From Symbiodinium natans (Eukaryota; Sar; Dinophyceae; Suessiales; Symbiodiniaceae), in contig CAJNDS010000435.1 in NCBI GenBank assembly GCA_905221605.1, positions 185,001 to 249,000 of the forward strand: a stretch of DNA of 64,000 nucleotides, in the 5' to 3' direction. Under the pieces are notes generated by a model. The model was given only the letters and a program-made list of their open reading frames with translations. It ran no database searches and was not told the DNA's origin. Position 1 is the stretch's first letter. Every line of letters begins with the position of its first letter. Position numbers and translations under genes: made by a program. Shown here piece after piece: positions 54,910-64,000 of this stretch.

Positions 54910-56093
54910 GAGTTGTAGTTTACAAATCTTGGGTCAAAAAGTGATGCGGGCTCTCTCAGGTGGGCCTGTCAATACTTGAGATGTCGCAGGGCGGGGAGAA
55001 ATAGGTCGGGGAGGAGGAAGAGGCGAAGCAGTTGCAACCAGCAACACGGCAATGGAGGCCCAGAGTACGAGGACACATATCCAGACCCCCATTTTCTAAG
55101 GACGAGCCAACATCATGTGGCGACGGTGGCCAGTGAAAGGTAAGCTTGCGGTGCTACCCGCCTGTAAGGAGAGCCTGGCCCAAGAACCCAACCGACCCAA
55201 CCTGAAGTGTTTTATGGCCACTCCCCCCTCCTCCCCAGCGAGGGGACGAGGGCGTGCGGTGTGCGAAAACTTGCAGACACTGGTGTTAATACAAAGGGGG
55301 CGGGGCGCTCAAACCCAATTAGCACAGTTGCTGATGTGAGCCAGAAGGGATAGGAAGATTTTGCGTCTTCCCCCTATCCTAGACATGGCTCGCACAAAAA
55401 TCTTACACAGGAGAAGGTCCTGATTGGATGTTTGGCCTATTGCAGGTTCAAGGGGCCTCAGCAGCTGCTCCCTAAAGCTTTTTGGCGCGATGAACTGTAA
55501 ATGCTTGTACGTTTGGGCTGTTTTTCTTGGGCTTGGAGCAAGCAAAGCCGGCCTGTACAACTACCTGCTTGCAGGACTACTCCCTACTCTTGTATATTGT
55601 ACATCATTATCAATTTCAGCCATGTGGCACCTGGACCGAAGACGGAGCTGTTCAACTGGATGCATAGAGGTGCTTGTCGGGGTGTTGCAGTTCGCACATG
55701 TTGCCCTCTCTGCCTTTTCTACTGCGCTGGGAGGGTCCGCAACAACCTTCCCCCCCCCCCCCCCCCCCCTCCCCCCTCCGCACCACCCTTGCAGCCTTGA
55801 AATAATGCCAGCTGGGGCAAGCTGGGGGCGTCATGGGGGCGTCACGTCCCCGTCCCCAAAAGAGTCTCCACACATCCCGACGCCCTAAACCTGAAACATT
55901 GCACGCAGCAACCGCTCACCCCAGCCTTGCCGATTCCATCTTACACACAAGATTCTGTCAAGCACGTTAAAAGTGTTTGAATGTTCCATTTGTTCCCAAA
56001 CGTTTCTTTGAGCTGTACTCGTTCTACTCAGATTCTACTCGTTCTGCAAGTTGACAATTACATGGGGTCTTGTTTTGGCTGAACACGGCCGGA
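54910..56093. other. No supported gene; poly-C tract
   Basis: A C-run at 55750-55780 and a CCCTAAACCTGAAAC fragment at about 55883. Nothing else recognised. Confidence 0.45.
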
Positions 56094-56355
56094 GGACGAC
56101 CTGGAGCTCGAGCGCCAGGGTGAAAATCAGGCCATGGCCTCGAGTGACCTCCGTGTGACCATGTCTCGGAGAGCCTCAAAGTTTCAAAGCTTTGCAAAAA
56201 AAACGTTTCGCAACATTTTGCAGTCTTGGAATATGCAGGTCTTTGTCAAGAAGATCTTGGGACCGGGCCCAGCCTTGCAGAAGAACGTTGTGGTTGGCGA
56301 TGTGGTATCCAAGGCGCGCTGCGGTGGCGCCGCAAAATTCAGCTTGGCGTCGTAA
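56094..56355 (+). CDS. Candidate exon, acidic-basic helical protein
   Basis: After ggccggag the frame reads DDLELERQGENQAMASSDLR and then SRRASKFQSFAKKTFRNILQ, ending in TAA at 56353-56355. An internal ATG at 56134 gives a 73-residue alternative start. RRAS and SRRAS look like basophilic kinase sites, an inference only. Family unknown; the AG|GA acceptor suits the local splice style. Confidence 0.33.
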
Positions 56356-56404
56356 CATGCTCGTGGCGTGCAAGATCACGCGAGACGCAAGCCTCGAAGT
56401 TTAG

Positions 56405-56480
56405 AGGTGAACAGACAGAAGATGGATTGGCGAAGTGAGCTGTCGGAAGAGGACTATGAGCACATAGAGTTGCTTGCTCA
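56405..56480 (+). CDS. Candidate exon
   Basis: After gtttagag the frame reads VNRQKMDWRSELSEEDYEHI and ELLAQFW. Charged and helical, coding-like; the 3' end is unclear. It could follow the 56094 exon in one gene. Confidence 0.28.
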
Positions 56481-56639
56481 GTTTTGGTGTCGGAGTGGCA
56501 TGTTCGCTGTGAAAATCGTAGCATCAAGCAGATGCGATTGGTTCGGTGTTGGTCCCTGTTGGCAGAGCCAAGGCGTTCTTTGCACGACCCTCAGTCCATC
56601 AGCTGCCTGAGCACGGATTCACAGCGGTAAATCTAATGA

Positions 56640-57781
56640 GCTAGATATTGTGTAAGCAAAGCGGCTAGCAGCTAGCTGCTAGCTGACAAAGCCCTGACCC
56701 AGACCGAGCAGACTGACCAGAGCCTGTTTCATGTTTTGTGTTGTTTTTGGTTTCTCTGTTCTCTCCCTTTTCATTGCGTGAATTATCATGAGCGGTTCCT
56801 CAGGATGCCAGACAAAGACGGCTCGCTGACGATCGTCTTCCAGGTGGGGGGGGGGGGCCTAAGCACTGAGCAGACTGAGAGCAGAGCTGAGCAGAGCGTG
56901 GACCGTGTCGCTTTTGACGAAGGATGCTCCGAAGAAATCATTAATGCAGCGGCTTGTGAAGGCCATGTCCTGTGCATAGTCACCGATTCAGCATGCCGCC
57001 TCCATGATATGCATCCTTGGTGTGCGCCGTAAAAACTTGCTGTTGCAATAGCAGGTCTGCTGCAGATGCGTTGTTCACTCAGACCTGCTTTGCTGGCTTG
57101 CTTTCACGAAGCATAAATGCAGCCTGCACCAGGTTGGAGTGAAGAAAAAGGTGAAGCCTGGTAGTGCTGAGCTCAGAGCCATGGGATGCTCACGGAGAAT
57201 CGTTCTCTGAGCCGAGGCGGGCAGAGCGCGACAGAGTTTGCAATGGCCAAGAACCCGGTCATGAGGCCTGGAACTGCTGACGTTCCTCAGAGATGAGATG
57301 TCGCAATTTCCGGTGCGACTGTTTGTTTTAATGATTCAGCAGTATTTAGTAGATCTTAGTAGATTCAGCATGACGTAGCACATGGCGCAGAGCAACAATG
57401 AGACCTTGGAAGCTGTTGTCAGGCCAACGGTAAGGAACTTCTGGAGGTCTCACGGTGCATAGCTTGGACAAGGGGAATGCACATCCTGTCAGACCAAGCA
57501 AGGTGGCTAGTCTACGCCAGGGAGGTACCTCAACAATGCCTTGGATTTGCAGACTCTGCTTTGCTTCTCGCTTCTGTTTTTTCTGCTGAACAATACGACT
57601 ACATCAGCTTCCAAACACGCTACAAGTCGGTAAAACGTTGACCATGAATGCATTTACAATGTGGACCTAGGAGCCATCGCAGAAGTGGAGAAGGAATCGT
57701 TGGGAGAGTGGACGCAGGAGGCGCCAACGTCAACAATGAAGATACATCATATGTTGCACATGGTACATGGGTCGGGAGTAG
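56640..57781. other. No confident gene
   Basis: A G-run at 56845-56856. A short segment before it (MPDKDGSLTIVFQ, ending CAG|gtgggg at 56842) and one after it (AFDEGCSEEIINAAACEGHV) are coding-like but unassigned. Confidence 0.3.
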
Positions 57782-57904
57782 ATGATGTGCACTGTGCCAA
57801 AGCTGCGAAGCTACGGAGCGATTGGAGAGGACAAAGAAGAGGAGGAGAGTGTGGCCAGCGAGGCCGAGGATGCCGAAGGCCGGGACGCAGTAGACATGCT
57901 ATAG
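57782..57904 (+). CDS. Small ATG ORF with acidic tail
   Basis: A 40-residue frame from ATG 57782 to TAG 57902-57904, with LRSYGAIGEDKEEEESVASE then AEDAEGRDAVDML. The acidic run and the stop after DML look like a true C-terminus; the ATG may only be an internal methionine of a longer spliced product. Confidence 0.28.
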   Translation: MMCTVPKLRSYGAIGEDKEEEESVASEAEDAEGRDAVDML

Positions 57905-58689
57905 ACATGCTGTCGGTTCGTTTCTTCCCTTTCGGGAAGAAAATTGATCTGAAGGTTTAGAAGATCGACAGCTCCTTGATGAAGTTCCACAGGCCATGGT
58001 ATAAACGGAAGAGCCAAACACCGAGCAGCGTCACTTTGAGATCCGAGTAGTGGTTTGCATATTCGCATCAACAGGCGCGGTAAAATCCCGGTAAAACTTG
58101 AAAAACGTCATTCCCAGGCATTGAGTCGAGTTACAAGCACTGCCCTTGATGCCTCTGGCAGAGGAACGGTCAAGACTGGCAAAGGCTCGGGCAAAGAAGA
58201 GGCAAGTGGCTGCCGGTTCCCAGCACTTAGGTTCTGCTTCCCTCGCCCTCCCCTTCGCCTTCTATCTCGTTTTATGCTTCTCTCTCCTCACCCAACTTTG
58301 TGGGCCAAGCGATTGAGAGAACAGAAACATGACAGCACCTGCCGCTGCATTGTGTCATCGCAAGGCTCGACGGGTTTCTTTTCTCCAGATGGCCAGATGG
58401 CAAAGCTCCAAAGGACTTTGCATGAGAGGTTTGACCATCTACCAAGAACGAAAGCACATATGTGTATTTGTAACTATTAGTCACACTCTTGCCGATGGTA
58501 TCGAGATCACTTCTGGCACCAATCAAAGACCTCGTTTGTGCCAACGCCATCACTTGCGGCCCCGGGGGGTTTTGCACTTAGGGGTCTTTGGGGGGGGGGG
58601 GGAAGGGGGTAATCACTTCAATTCATATGGCGACCTTGCCCCAAACATGGGTCTTTGCGGGTTTTTGCCAAGGATGTTTGACGTTTATT
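57905..58689. other. No supported gene; poly-G tract
   Basis: A G-run at 58588-58602; overlapping ORFs without motifs. Confidence 0.4.
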
Positions 58690-58865
58690 TCTGGAACAAG
58701 ACACGCGGGTACAAGCGTTCATGCCCTTTGCGAAGATGCCCACAACACCGGTATTTACAGCGTCTTTGTTTATCTATACAACGTATTGTGGAACAAGACA
58801 CGCGGTCACAAGCGTTCATGCCTTTGGCGAAGATTCCGAAAACACTGGTATTTGCAGCATGTCGC
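58690..58865 (+). repeat. Dispersed ~65 bp repeat, two plus-oriented copies
   Basis: Copies at about 58692-58760 and 58788-58860 share GGAACAAGACACGCGG, CAAGCGTTCATGCC, GCGAAGAT and GGTATTT.CAGC. They are the reverse complement of the copies at 22.65-22.9 kb. Confidence 0.8.
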
Positions 58866-59817
58866 AAAACACCTCGAGTTTTCCGCGTTTTCCGGCATCC
58901 AACTCCAAAATCAAATCACACGCGCAAAGCAAACTCATGAAGAGTTCATGGCCGCTACGGGCGTTCGACTGCAGACCATCTAGAACCAAGAACGACACGA
59001 CAGGGTTGTCCATTTTACAACGCACGTGTGCATCTGCATTATAGGGGCCGCGACAAAATTCGGCATGCACGCTGCGATTTGGTTTGTTTTGATAATTTTG
59101 ATGTTTTGTGCATTTTTCTGTTTATGTCTGTGTCGGAACTTTTTCTGAGATGTGCACGAAGCCCTCTCCCAAGTCCACGGCTGTAACGACCAACGGATGA
59201 AAACACCGCACGTGCGCGCTGACGGGTATTCATCACACGGTTGCATATTCATATCATCTTTCCTTCTGCAAGTGATCGCACTGCCATGAAGTGCCGTCAA
59301 AATCCGTCAATGATGCTATTCTTACTATTCAGATTGCGTATTTGTTTTCAAGAACTTTGCGGACACTTGCTGTCACTTGCAGCGCGTGCCAGCTTGCACT
59401 CAGTTGGCAGTAAAGCAGCTGAGAGCACATGTCAGATCATCGTCTGATCTCTTCGGATCTCTTCGGGAACAGTCGCAGTGAATTGGCCCGTCAGGAGGCA
59501 TCTGCTGCAAACTCCGCCCCTCAGACTTTGGAAGGCTTTCGGTGCCTGCAAAGTGTCGAGAGCAGGGGGCCCAAACGGAGTGACCCGTTAAAAGGTCCAC
59601 ACTTCTAAGGCGGGCACGGAACCTCCCCCCCCCCTTTGCTGCAGAGGTTCCAGCACCAAACCAAGAGAAACCGCGAAGCATCTGAAGAGATAGAGACCGG
59701 CCGCAACACCCAACCTTGACCAAACTGTGAGAAAAGAGCGATTCACAATGATCTTCCTCCGATGTCGCGGAAGGCCATGACGACTCTCTACAACTCCAGG
59801 AGGAAGACATCTTGCAG
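58866..59817. other. No supported gene
   Basis: A 151-codon minus frame at 59400-59855 overlaps low-complexity C-runs and shows no motif. Confidence 0.4.
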
Positions 59818-59965
59818 GTGGGTTTTGGTATTACCTTGAAGTTGGCGTCCCTCACGCCGGTGCAGATCCAGAGTTGCTCTCAACTGCTGTGGAAGGAAGG
59901 ATGGGATGTGGACGAAATGGCTGACGTCATCAAGTCAATGCGGATTACCGGGCAGGAGGCAGTCT
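59818..59965 (+). CDS. Candidate exon, helical protein
   Basis: After cttgcag the frame reads VGFGITLKLASLTPVQIQSC then WDVDEMADVIKSMRITGQEA. The stretch is codon-biased and looks like alternating helices. The 3' end is uncertain. Family not recognised. Confidence 0.3.
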
Positions 59966-60507
59966 CCAGCAGCTCCAGCATGTCAGTTCTGTCGTGTGGA
60001 CATAGCCAGGTCTGGTTGGACTGCTTGCTGGTGGCTTTGGAGGAGGAGGCCTTCCTGCCACAATCTACTGTGCTGCAACGTTTGCTTTGCGCATTTTGGT
60101 CTCGGCCATTCTTCGGCCAACGCACAGACGATGCAATCGAAAATCAAGATGTCTCAGCGGGGCCTTGAATACGACGGGCGACGTCACTCTTCATGGGTCT
60201 TGGGCTTGCCCATGTCGGTCTGACGCCGTGCGCAGGCTACGCAAAGCTATCGAAACAGAACGTTAGCTGTTACCTTTTGCGATCGGATGAGCTGCAAAGA
60301 GTTCGCCGACGTGCCGTAAACTGAACCTTGGCCAGGTCGATTTGTCGATGGTCCCTTGTACGTAGCATCAGCTTTCATCGAGTCTCAGCATGAAACAACA
60401 ATACCATGGCATGGCACGGCCCGCCCAACTGAAATCATCTCGGCTCCGTGGAATCAGTGCATGTGCTCAGGATTGCTCAGCTTTCTTTGTAACTTCTGCG
60501 CTACTAG

Positions 60508-60558
60508 GTGCTGGAGGAGTCCCCGATCGTTGAAGTGCTCCGCACCAACGACTTGCAG
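60508..60558 (+). CDS. Candidate short exon
   Basis: Framed by ctactag|GTG and TTGCAG|gac (GA donor). The 17 codons read VLEESPIVEVLRTNDLQ. Size and splice context fit the local style; family unknown. Confidence 0.33.
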
Positions 60559-61280
60559 GACGCGCATGGACGTGGAGGGAGTTCCCAGCCTTTTCTGTGC
60601 AAGCATTCCCTAGTCCGGAGTTGTTGCGCTTCTTGCGCCGAGCATGTGCAAAGTTCCACTGTCCAGGATGTGTCCAAGGACAAACTAAAGGGCGGTAGCC
60701 CAAGATTCCGACAGCTGAAGACCGAAGACTGGTGAAGCGTCTTTGAGAGCTCGGACGACTGAGGCCCAGCGAGGGAGAGGCTGCTCAAGTTTTACCGTCG
60801 CTTGGATCAGGCAGCCTGGACAGCTTCGAGTGCATTAATTGGATGTGAAGTTCACTGAAGCATCCGGCGAATTACTGTACGGCCGCGCATGGAAGAAGCC
60901 CAGCCAACATTGGATGCTGCTGGTTTGCCAGCCAAAGGTGCTGAAGATTCTTGAGAACAAGTCATACCGAAAGTACTATCAAAACTTATTGCCGAGCACT
61001 TAGCACACCTTTGCGCGGGGCATGTCTCTCTCGAATGCAGAATATGGCCGCCACTGCCGAGGGCGGAAAGTGTGCAGCGCCAGCAGCTCTTCCAGCAGCA
61101 GAATGAGGCTTCCCCGCTTACAGGGCTAATGGGAGACTTCCCTTGGGATTCTTTCCCCTGCGGAGACCAAACCGGGTTTGTGCCAGGTTCTTCATGACTA
61201 TGTGTGCCGGGGCCTGAGAATGACCTGTCGATCCAACCTACAGAATCGTTGCAATCCTCCACGGCATTCCCTCTTGTTCC

Positions 61281-61385
61281 ATGGTTGAACCCTCAGGTGA
61301 ATTGGAGAAGGAGTTTGCTGATATCAGCGATGCGATCTACAACTATCGCTCCAAAAAGGACTTTCCTCCTCGGTGCTACTCCTAA
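61281..61385 (+). CDS. Small ATG ORF or exon
   Basis: A 34-residue frame from ATG to TAA: MVEPSGELEKEFADISDAIY followed by NYRSKKDFPPRCYS. Very protein-like. A ccctcag|GTG acceptor at 61296 offers an alternative exon start. Family unknown. Confidence 0.35.
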   Translation: MVEPSGELEKEFADISDAIYNYRSKKDFPPRCYS

Positions 61386-61649
61386 ACACCCCAAACTTTT
61401 GGCCGGATGGGTTCGGTCAGTGGTCTCCCACCATCTCCGATCATGACCCACAGGGACCAAATGGGTGTCATGCCGTTCGAGCTGTGGTCGACCATGGTGT
61501 CCGATCACAGGCACTAGAAGGGCCGGGTGATCGTGCGGCTCATGAGCGCACAGACAGGGGCCGGGTGAGTGGCTCGGCTAGTCGGGCTTTGGTCTTCGCG
61601 CAGGACCTCATGATAATGCAGAGGAACTTGACTTTCCAACAATAACATT

Positions 61650-61868
61650 ATGCCTGCGGTGCCTGCCAAGTTTGCAGTATCTATGCGTCCGGAAGCCTCC
61701 GAGAGCAGCAGCAGACAAAGCACCACCAGTGCACTTCAACGCCCTATAATTTCTCATCCACCTGTGCCCGAAAGCGCCTCGACCCGTCTAGCAGTGGACA
61801 ATGCACGTACGGATTGGGGCCATGATGCCACCGTTGCGAATCCGCATGGAAAGCCGGTCGAATTCTGA
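61650..61868 (+). CDS. 72-residue ATG ORF, hypothetical
   Basis: Begins MPAVPAKFAVSMRPEASESS, is rich in Ser/Pro/Ala and closes DATVANPHGKPVEF before TGA 61866-61868. Could be a disordered segment of a larger protein. Short direct GGATGCCCAGGGATGCCCAG lies just after it. Confidence 0.3.
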   Translation: MPAVPAKFAVSMRPEASESSSRQSTTSALQRPIISHPPVPESASTRLAVDNARTDWGHDATVANPHGKPVEF

Positions 61869-62057
61869 CTTTTTCCCAAGGATGCCCAGGGATGCCCAGG
61901 CCTAATTATAAGGCAGGACTCGACTGATGACTTCTAAGCTCTGCCAAGCGGTCGGTGGATGAGAGTGGCGATGAGGGACGCCAAAGTCACGCATTCAGTG
62001 CACTCCGGACGTTCATCTTGTGTGCACATTTTATCTTTAGCATGGCCTTGGCGCCGC

Positions 62058-62417
62058 ATGGCCACAGGAGTTGATGCTAACCAAGCTTGCTGGTCTGCTG
62101 GACCGGGGGGAGTGCGCTCCCACACTTCGTTCCCCCCAACACCTCACCAAGCAAGTCGCAAGCGAGGTACTCACACCTTGGACCCAGAAGAGGAAGAAAG
62201 ACAAGCAAGCGGTGACCTGAAGCTTGGGCAGCACAAACAATTCTTTTCAGGGCTATTCTGCAACTACGGTGCCCTGACGTTCTCACAGGCCCTCGAAGCA
62301 TGCTTTTGCATGTTTGCTGTTATGAATGGCCAAGCTGACATCGGGCAACTGCGTAAGGTGACTCTGAAGCATTCCTCAGCTAAGGCGTGGGACAACACCG
62401 CAGACTCTAGACTGTAG
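62058..62417 (+). CDS. 119-residue ATG ORF, hypothetical
   Basis: Begins MATGVDANQACWSAGPGGVR, has LDPEEEERQASGDLKLGQHK in the middle and a hydrophobic stretch FSQALEACFCMFAVMN near the end, stop TAG 62415-62417. No domain is recognised. It could be one exon of the same gene as the 61.2-61.9 kb segments. Confidence 0.3.
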   Translation: MATGVDANQACWSAGPGGVRSHTSFPPTPHQASRKRGTHTLDPEEEERQASGDLKLGQHKQFFSGLFCNYGALTFSQALEACFCMFAVMNGQADIGQLRKVTLKHSSAKAWDNTADSRL

Positions 62418-63170
62418 ATGCATGCAATTGGAGAAATTCGTTTCACATGCGTAAATGATGCTATGCGTGCGAATCAGCCGCAAAGCTATGGCCACGAAGT
62501 GGCTATCAAAGGTGCGATATGCAGGCATGCAGCGTGGCATGCAACAGTCGGCCGCAGTTGTCCATCATCCCTAGAAAGAGCAGATGCGCTGGTTCGTTCT
62601 TGGCCACAGAAGCCCAACAATGTCCCGAAGACATGATCACATGTAATAGTATCCAAACACCTTCGTGTATGTTGGCAGAGGATATGGTGACCTGCATTTA
62701 AGATGTACAGAGCTGCAGGTACCGAAAAAGTGCGCCTGTCGAAGCATGAAAGAGTGGCCTGATGCAGACTATGTTCTTCATGGCATTTGGAGCTGATTGT
62801 CTCCTAAATCCTGGTTGCAGCTGTCTTGCTCTCTATCAGACATCCTTGAACCATCTTGAATCGACGTTGACACCCAAGTCAGGACTGCTTCACAGTACAT
62901 GCTACTTCAGTACTGCCAGTAGGAGGTGAGCAAAGTCCCGTGCTTCATGTCCTTAGACCATGCCGGTGGTTTGTACAGTCTCCTCAAGGCTGGTGAGGGT
63001 TAGATTTGGGATGATTTGGGTGAGGATCCTTCATTGCTCCCGACAGTCTCCAGCCACGGATTCAAGACATCATGCCGATAACAGTCTTCACCGCATGTCT
63101 CAATTTGTTCTCATGTCTTAAAGCAAGACAGCTGTATGTTGTTGGTTCGAAGCATCGTTCAGCCGTGCAG
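62418..63170. other. No supported gene
   Basis: Only short ORFs without motifs. Confidence 0.45.
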
Positions 63171-63268
63171 GTACCCGAACTGCGATGTGAAGTTCGTCGT
63201 CGAGGTCTTGATCCAGTTGGTGCTCCTAGATTACATGCTTCAGTGGCAGTATGATCCACCACGCAAAT
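63171..63268 (+). CDS. Candidate exon with hydrophobic helix
   Basis: After gccgtgcag the frame reads YPNCDVKFVVEVLIQLVLLD then YMLQWQYDPPRK, with mostly C/G-ending codons, to a possible donor AAAT|gtatgg. A membrane or buried helix is likely. Family unknown. Confidence 0.4.
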
Positions 63269-63551
63269 GTATGGAATCTGCTTTCAGCCTTCCAAATCCT
63301 TCCAGCCTTTGCCATGAATAGATGGTGTCTGCGAAGGCCTGCCACGAATGCAAGGCATCCTGATTTCTGGGTTTTGATCACTGACGCCCTGAAGCTTTGA
63401 ACCTTACTGTAATTGAAACCTGGAGCCCTAAAGCGCAACCTCAAGCCTGACAATGCCCGAATTATTCGTAGGCTCTCTTGCATGCCCTCTACTGCATCCC
63501 CTTAATCCAGTCATATCGTGGGTTTCTTTTCCCATGAAGCTTGTTGCAGGT

Positions 63552-63640
63552 ACGCGAAAGGAGCTCACTCAGCGTTTGATAGCCCATGATTGGCAGACTG
63601 GTGCCTTCCCCAGTCGCATCCAGTCGTCAGTTTGCCACCC
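63552..63640 (+). CDS. Candidate exon
   Basis: After gttgcag|GT the frame reads TRKELTQRLIAHDWQTGAFP then SRIQSSV. Coding-like, boundary at the 3' side unclear. It could follow the 63171 exon. Confidence 0.28.
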
Positions 63641-63703
63641 GAGAGAGTCTAGACAACTTTGGACTCTGGAGTCTGTGGAGTAATGCAAATTTGATTGGTG
63701 CTG

Positions 63704-63946
63704 ATGTCGCGCTTCCCGAGGAGAGCAATCGGACCTAGTAGCGACCGAGACGAGAAGGCCTTAGAAGAACACATCGTTCTTTTCGTTTTCAATTGGTCCA
63801 GCTTGCTATGGTTCTCAGATACATTTGTGCATTCAGGTGTCAGCGGGTTGCAGACATTCCTTCCGCGCCCACGAGTCCCACAATCCGGCAGACCAAAAGG
63901 CACGATGCCCACGAGCTTTCAACGTGACTTCCGAAGTTCTGTGTGA
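63704..63946 (+). CDS. Candidate 3' coding segment
   Basis: The frame reads SRFPRRAIGPSSDRDEKALE, then HIVLFVFNWSSLLWFSD, and closes TSFQRDFRSSV at TGA 63944-63946. A hydrophobic aromatic stretch sits mid-way. Unrecognised; may end the gene begun at 63171. Confidence 0.28.
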   Translation: MSRFPRRAIGPSSDRDEKALEEHIVLFVFNWSSLLWFSDTFVHSGVSGLQTFLPRPRVPQSGRPKGTMPTSFQRDFRSSV

Positions 63947-64000
63947 AGGCGAAGAAAGCAGACAAGCAATGCTGCAAAGATCCGGGCTTAGCTCATTGCT

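Noticed and set aside
1-64000. tRNA, rRNA and small nuclear RNA genes
   Set aside because: No cloverleaf with the conserved A and B boxes, and no rRNA-like stretch was recognised by eye; a covariance-model scan would be needed to exclude them.

Overview
The window looks like nuclear DNA of a dinoflagellate, probably of the Symbiodinium type. The evidence is internal: (1) genes cut into many 30-90 base exons whose introns start with GT, GC or GA and end in AG, usually followed by G; (2) a pentatricopeptide repeat (PPR) protein of the kind dinoflagellates carry in many copies; (3) an interstitial CCCTAAA (TTTAGGG-type) telomere-like tract; (4) wide intergenic space full of microsatellites, G/C homopolymers and hairpin repeats, with no prokaryotic gene packing. 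The three genes I can name all lie on the + strand, which fits the unidirectional gene blocks of these genomes.

Layout. 0-6.1 kb: weak candidate exons and low-complexity DNA. 6.1-6.24 kb: two short minus-strand exons that join to a Lin-12/Notch-like repeat. 6.43-7.66 kb: a TOE1/PARN/CAF1-type DEDD deadenylase in two exons, with an intron bounded by a copy of the exon end. 7.7-10.8 kb: no confident gene. 11.73-20.52 kb: a PPR gene of at least 18 small exons; its introns hold a telomere-like tract, G-rich DNA and a GAA array. 20.5-31 kb: mostly repeats and unassigned ORFs, including a composite element at 26.25-27.24 kb. 32.1-35.2 kb: pore-region exons of a polycystin (PKD2/TRPP) cation channel; a 158 bp palindrome lies just upstream. 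35.4-44 kb: microsatellites, a second composite element, and a GTGGAAAAA minisatellite with a palindromic core. 44.7-49.6 kb: a repeat complex with two AT-rich arrays, an array of hairpin units with an inverted copy, and one good candidate exon between them. 50.8-51.5 kb: a third copy of the composite element. 52-64 kb: scattered candidate exons and small ORFs without recognisable families, densest at 59.8-62.4 and 63.1-64 kb.

The recognised genes have separate jobs: RNA 3' end trimming (deadenylase), RNA binding that is organellar in most PPR proteins, and membrane cation transport (polycystin). Nothing suggests a shared pathway or operon. The most interesting material is structural: intron boundaries that repeat the AGGN target, an intron that looks born from a local duplication, and several families of hairpin-forming repeats in inverted arrangement. 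Exon models come from reading frame, splice signals and remembered family alignments only; no searches were run.
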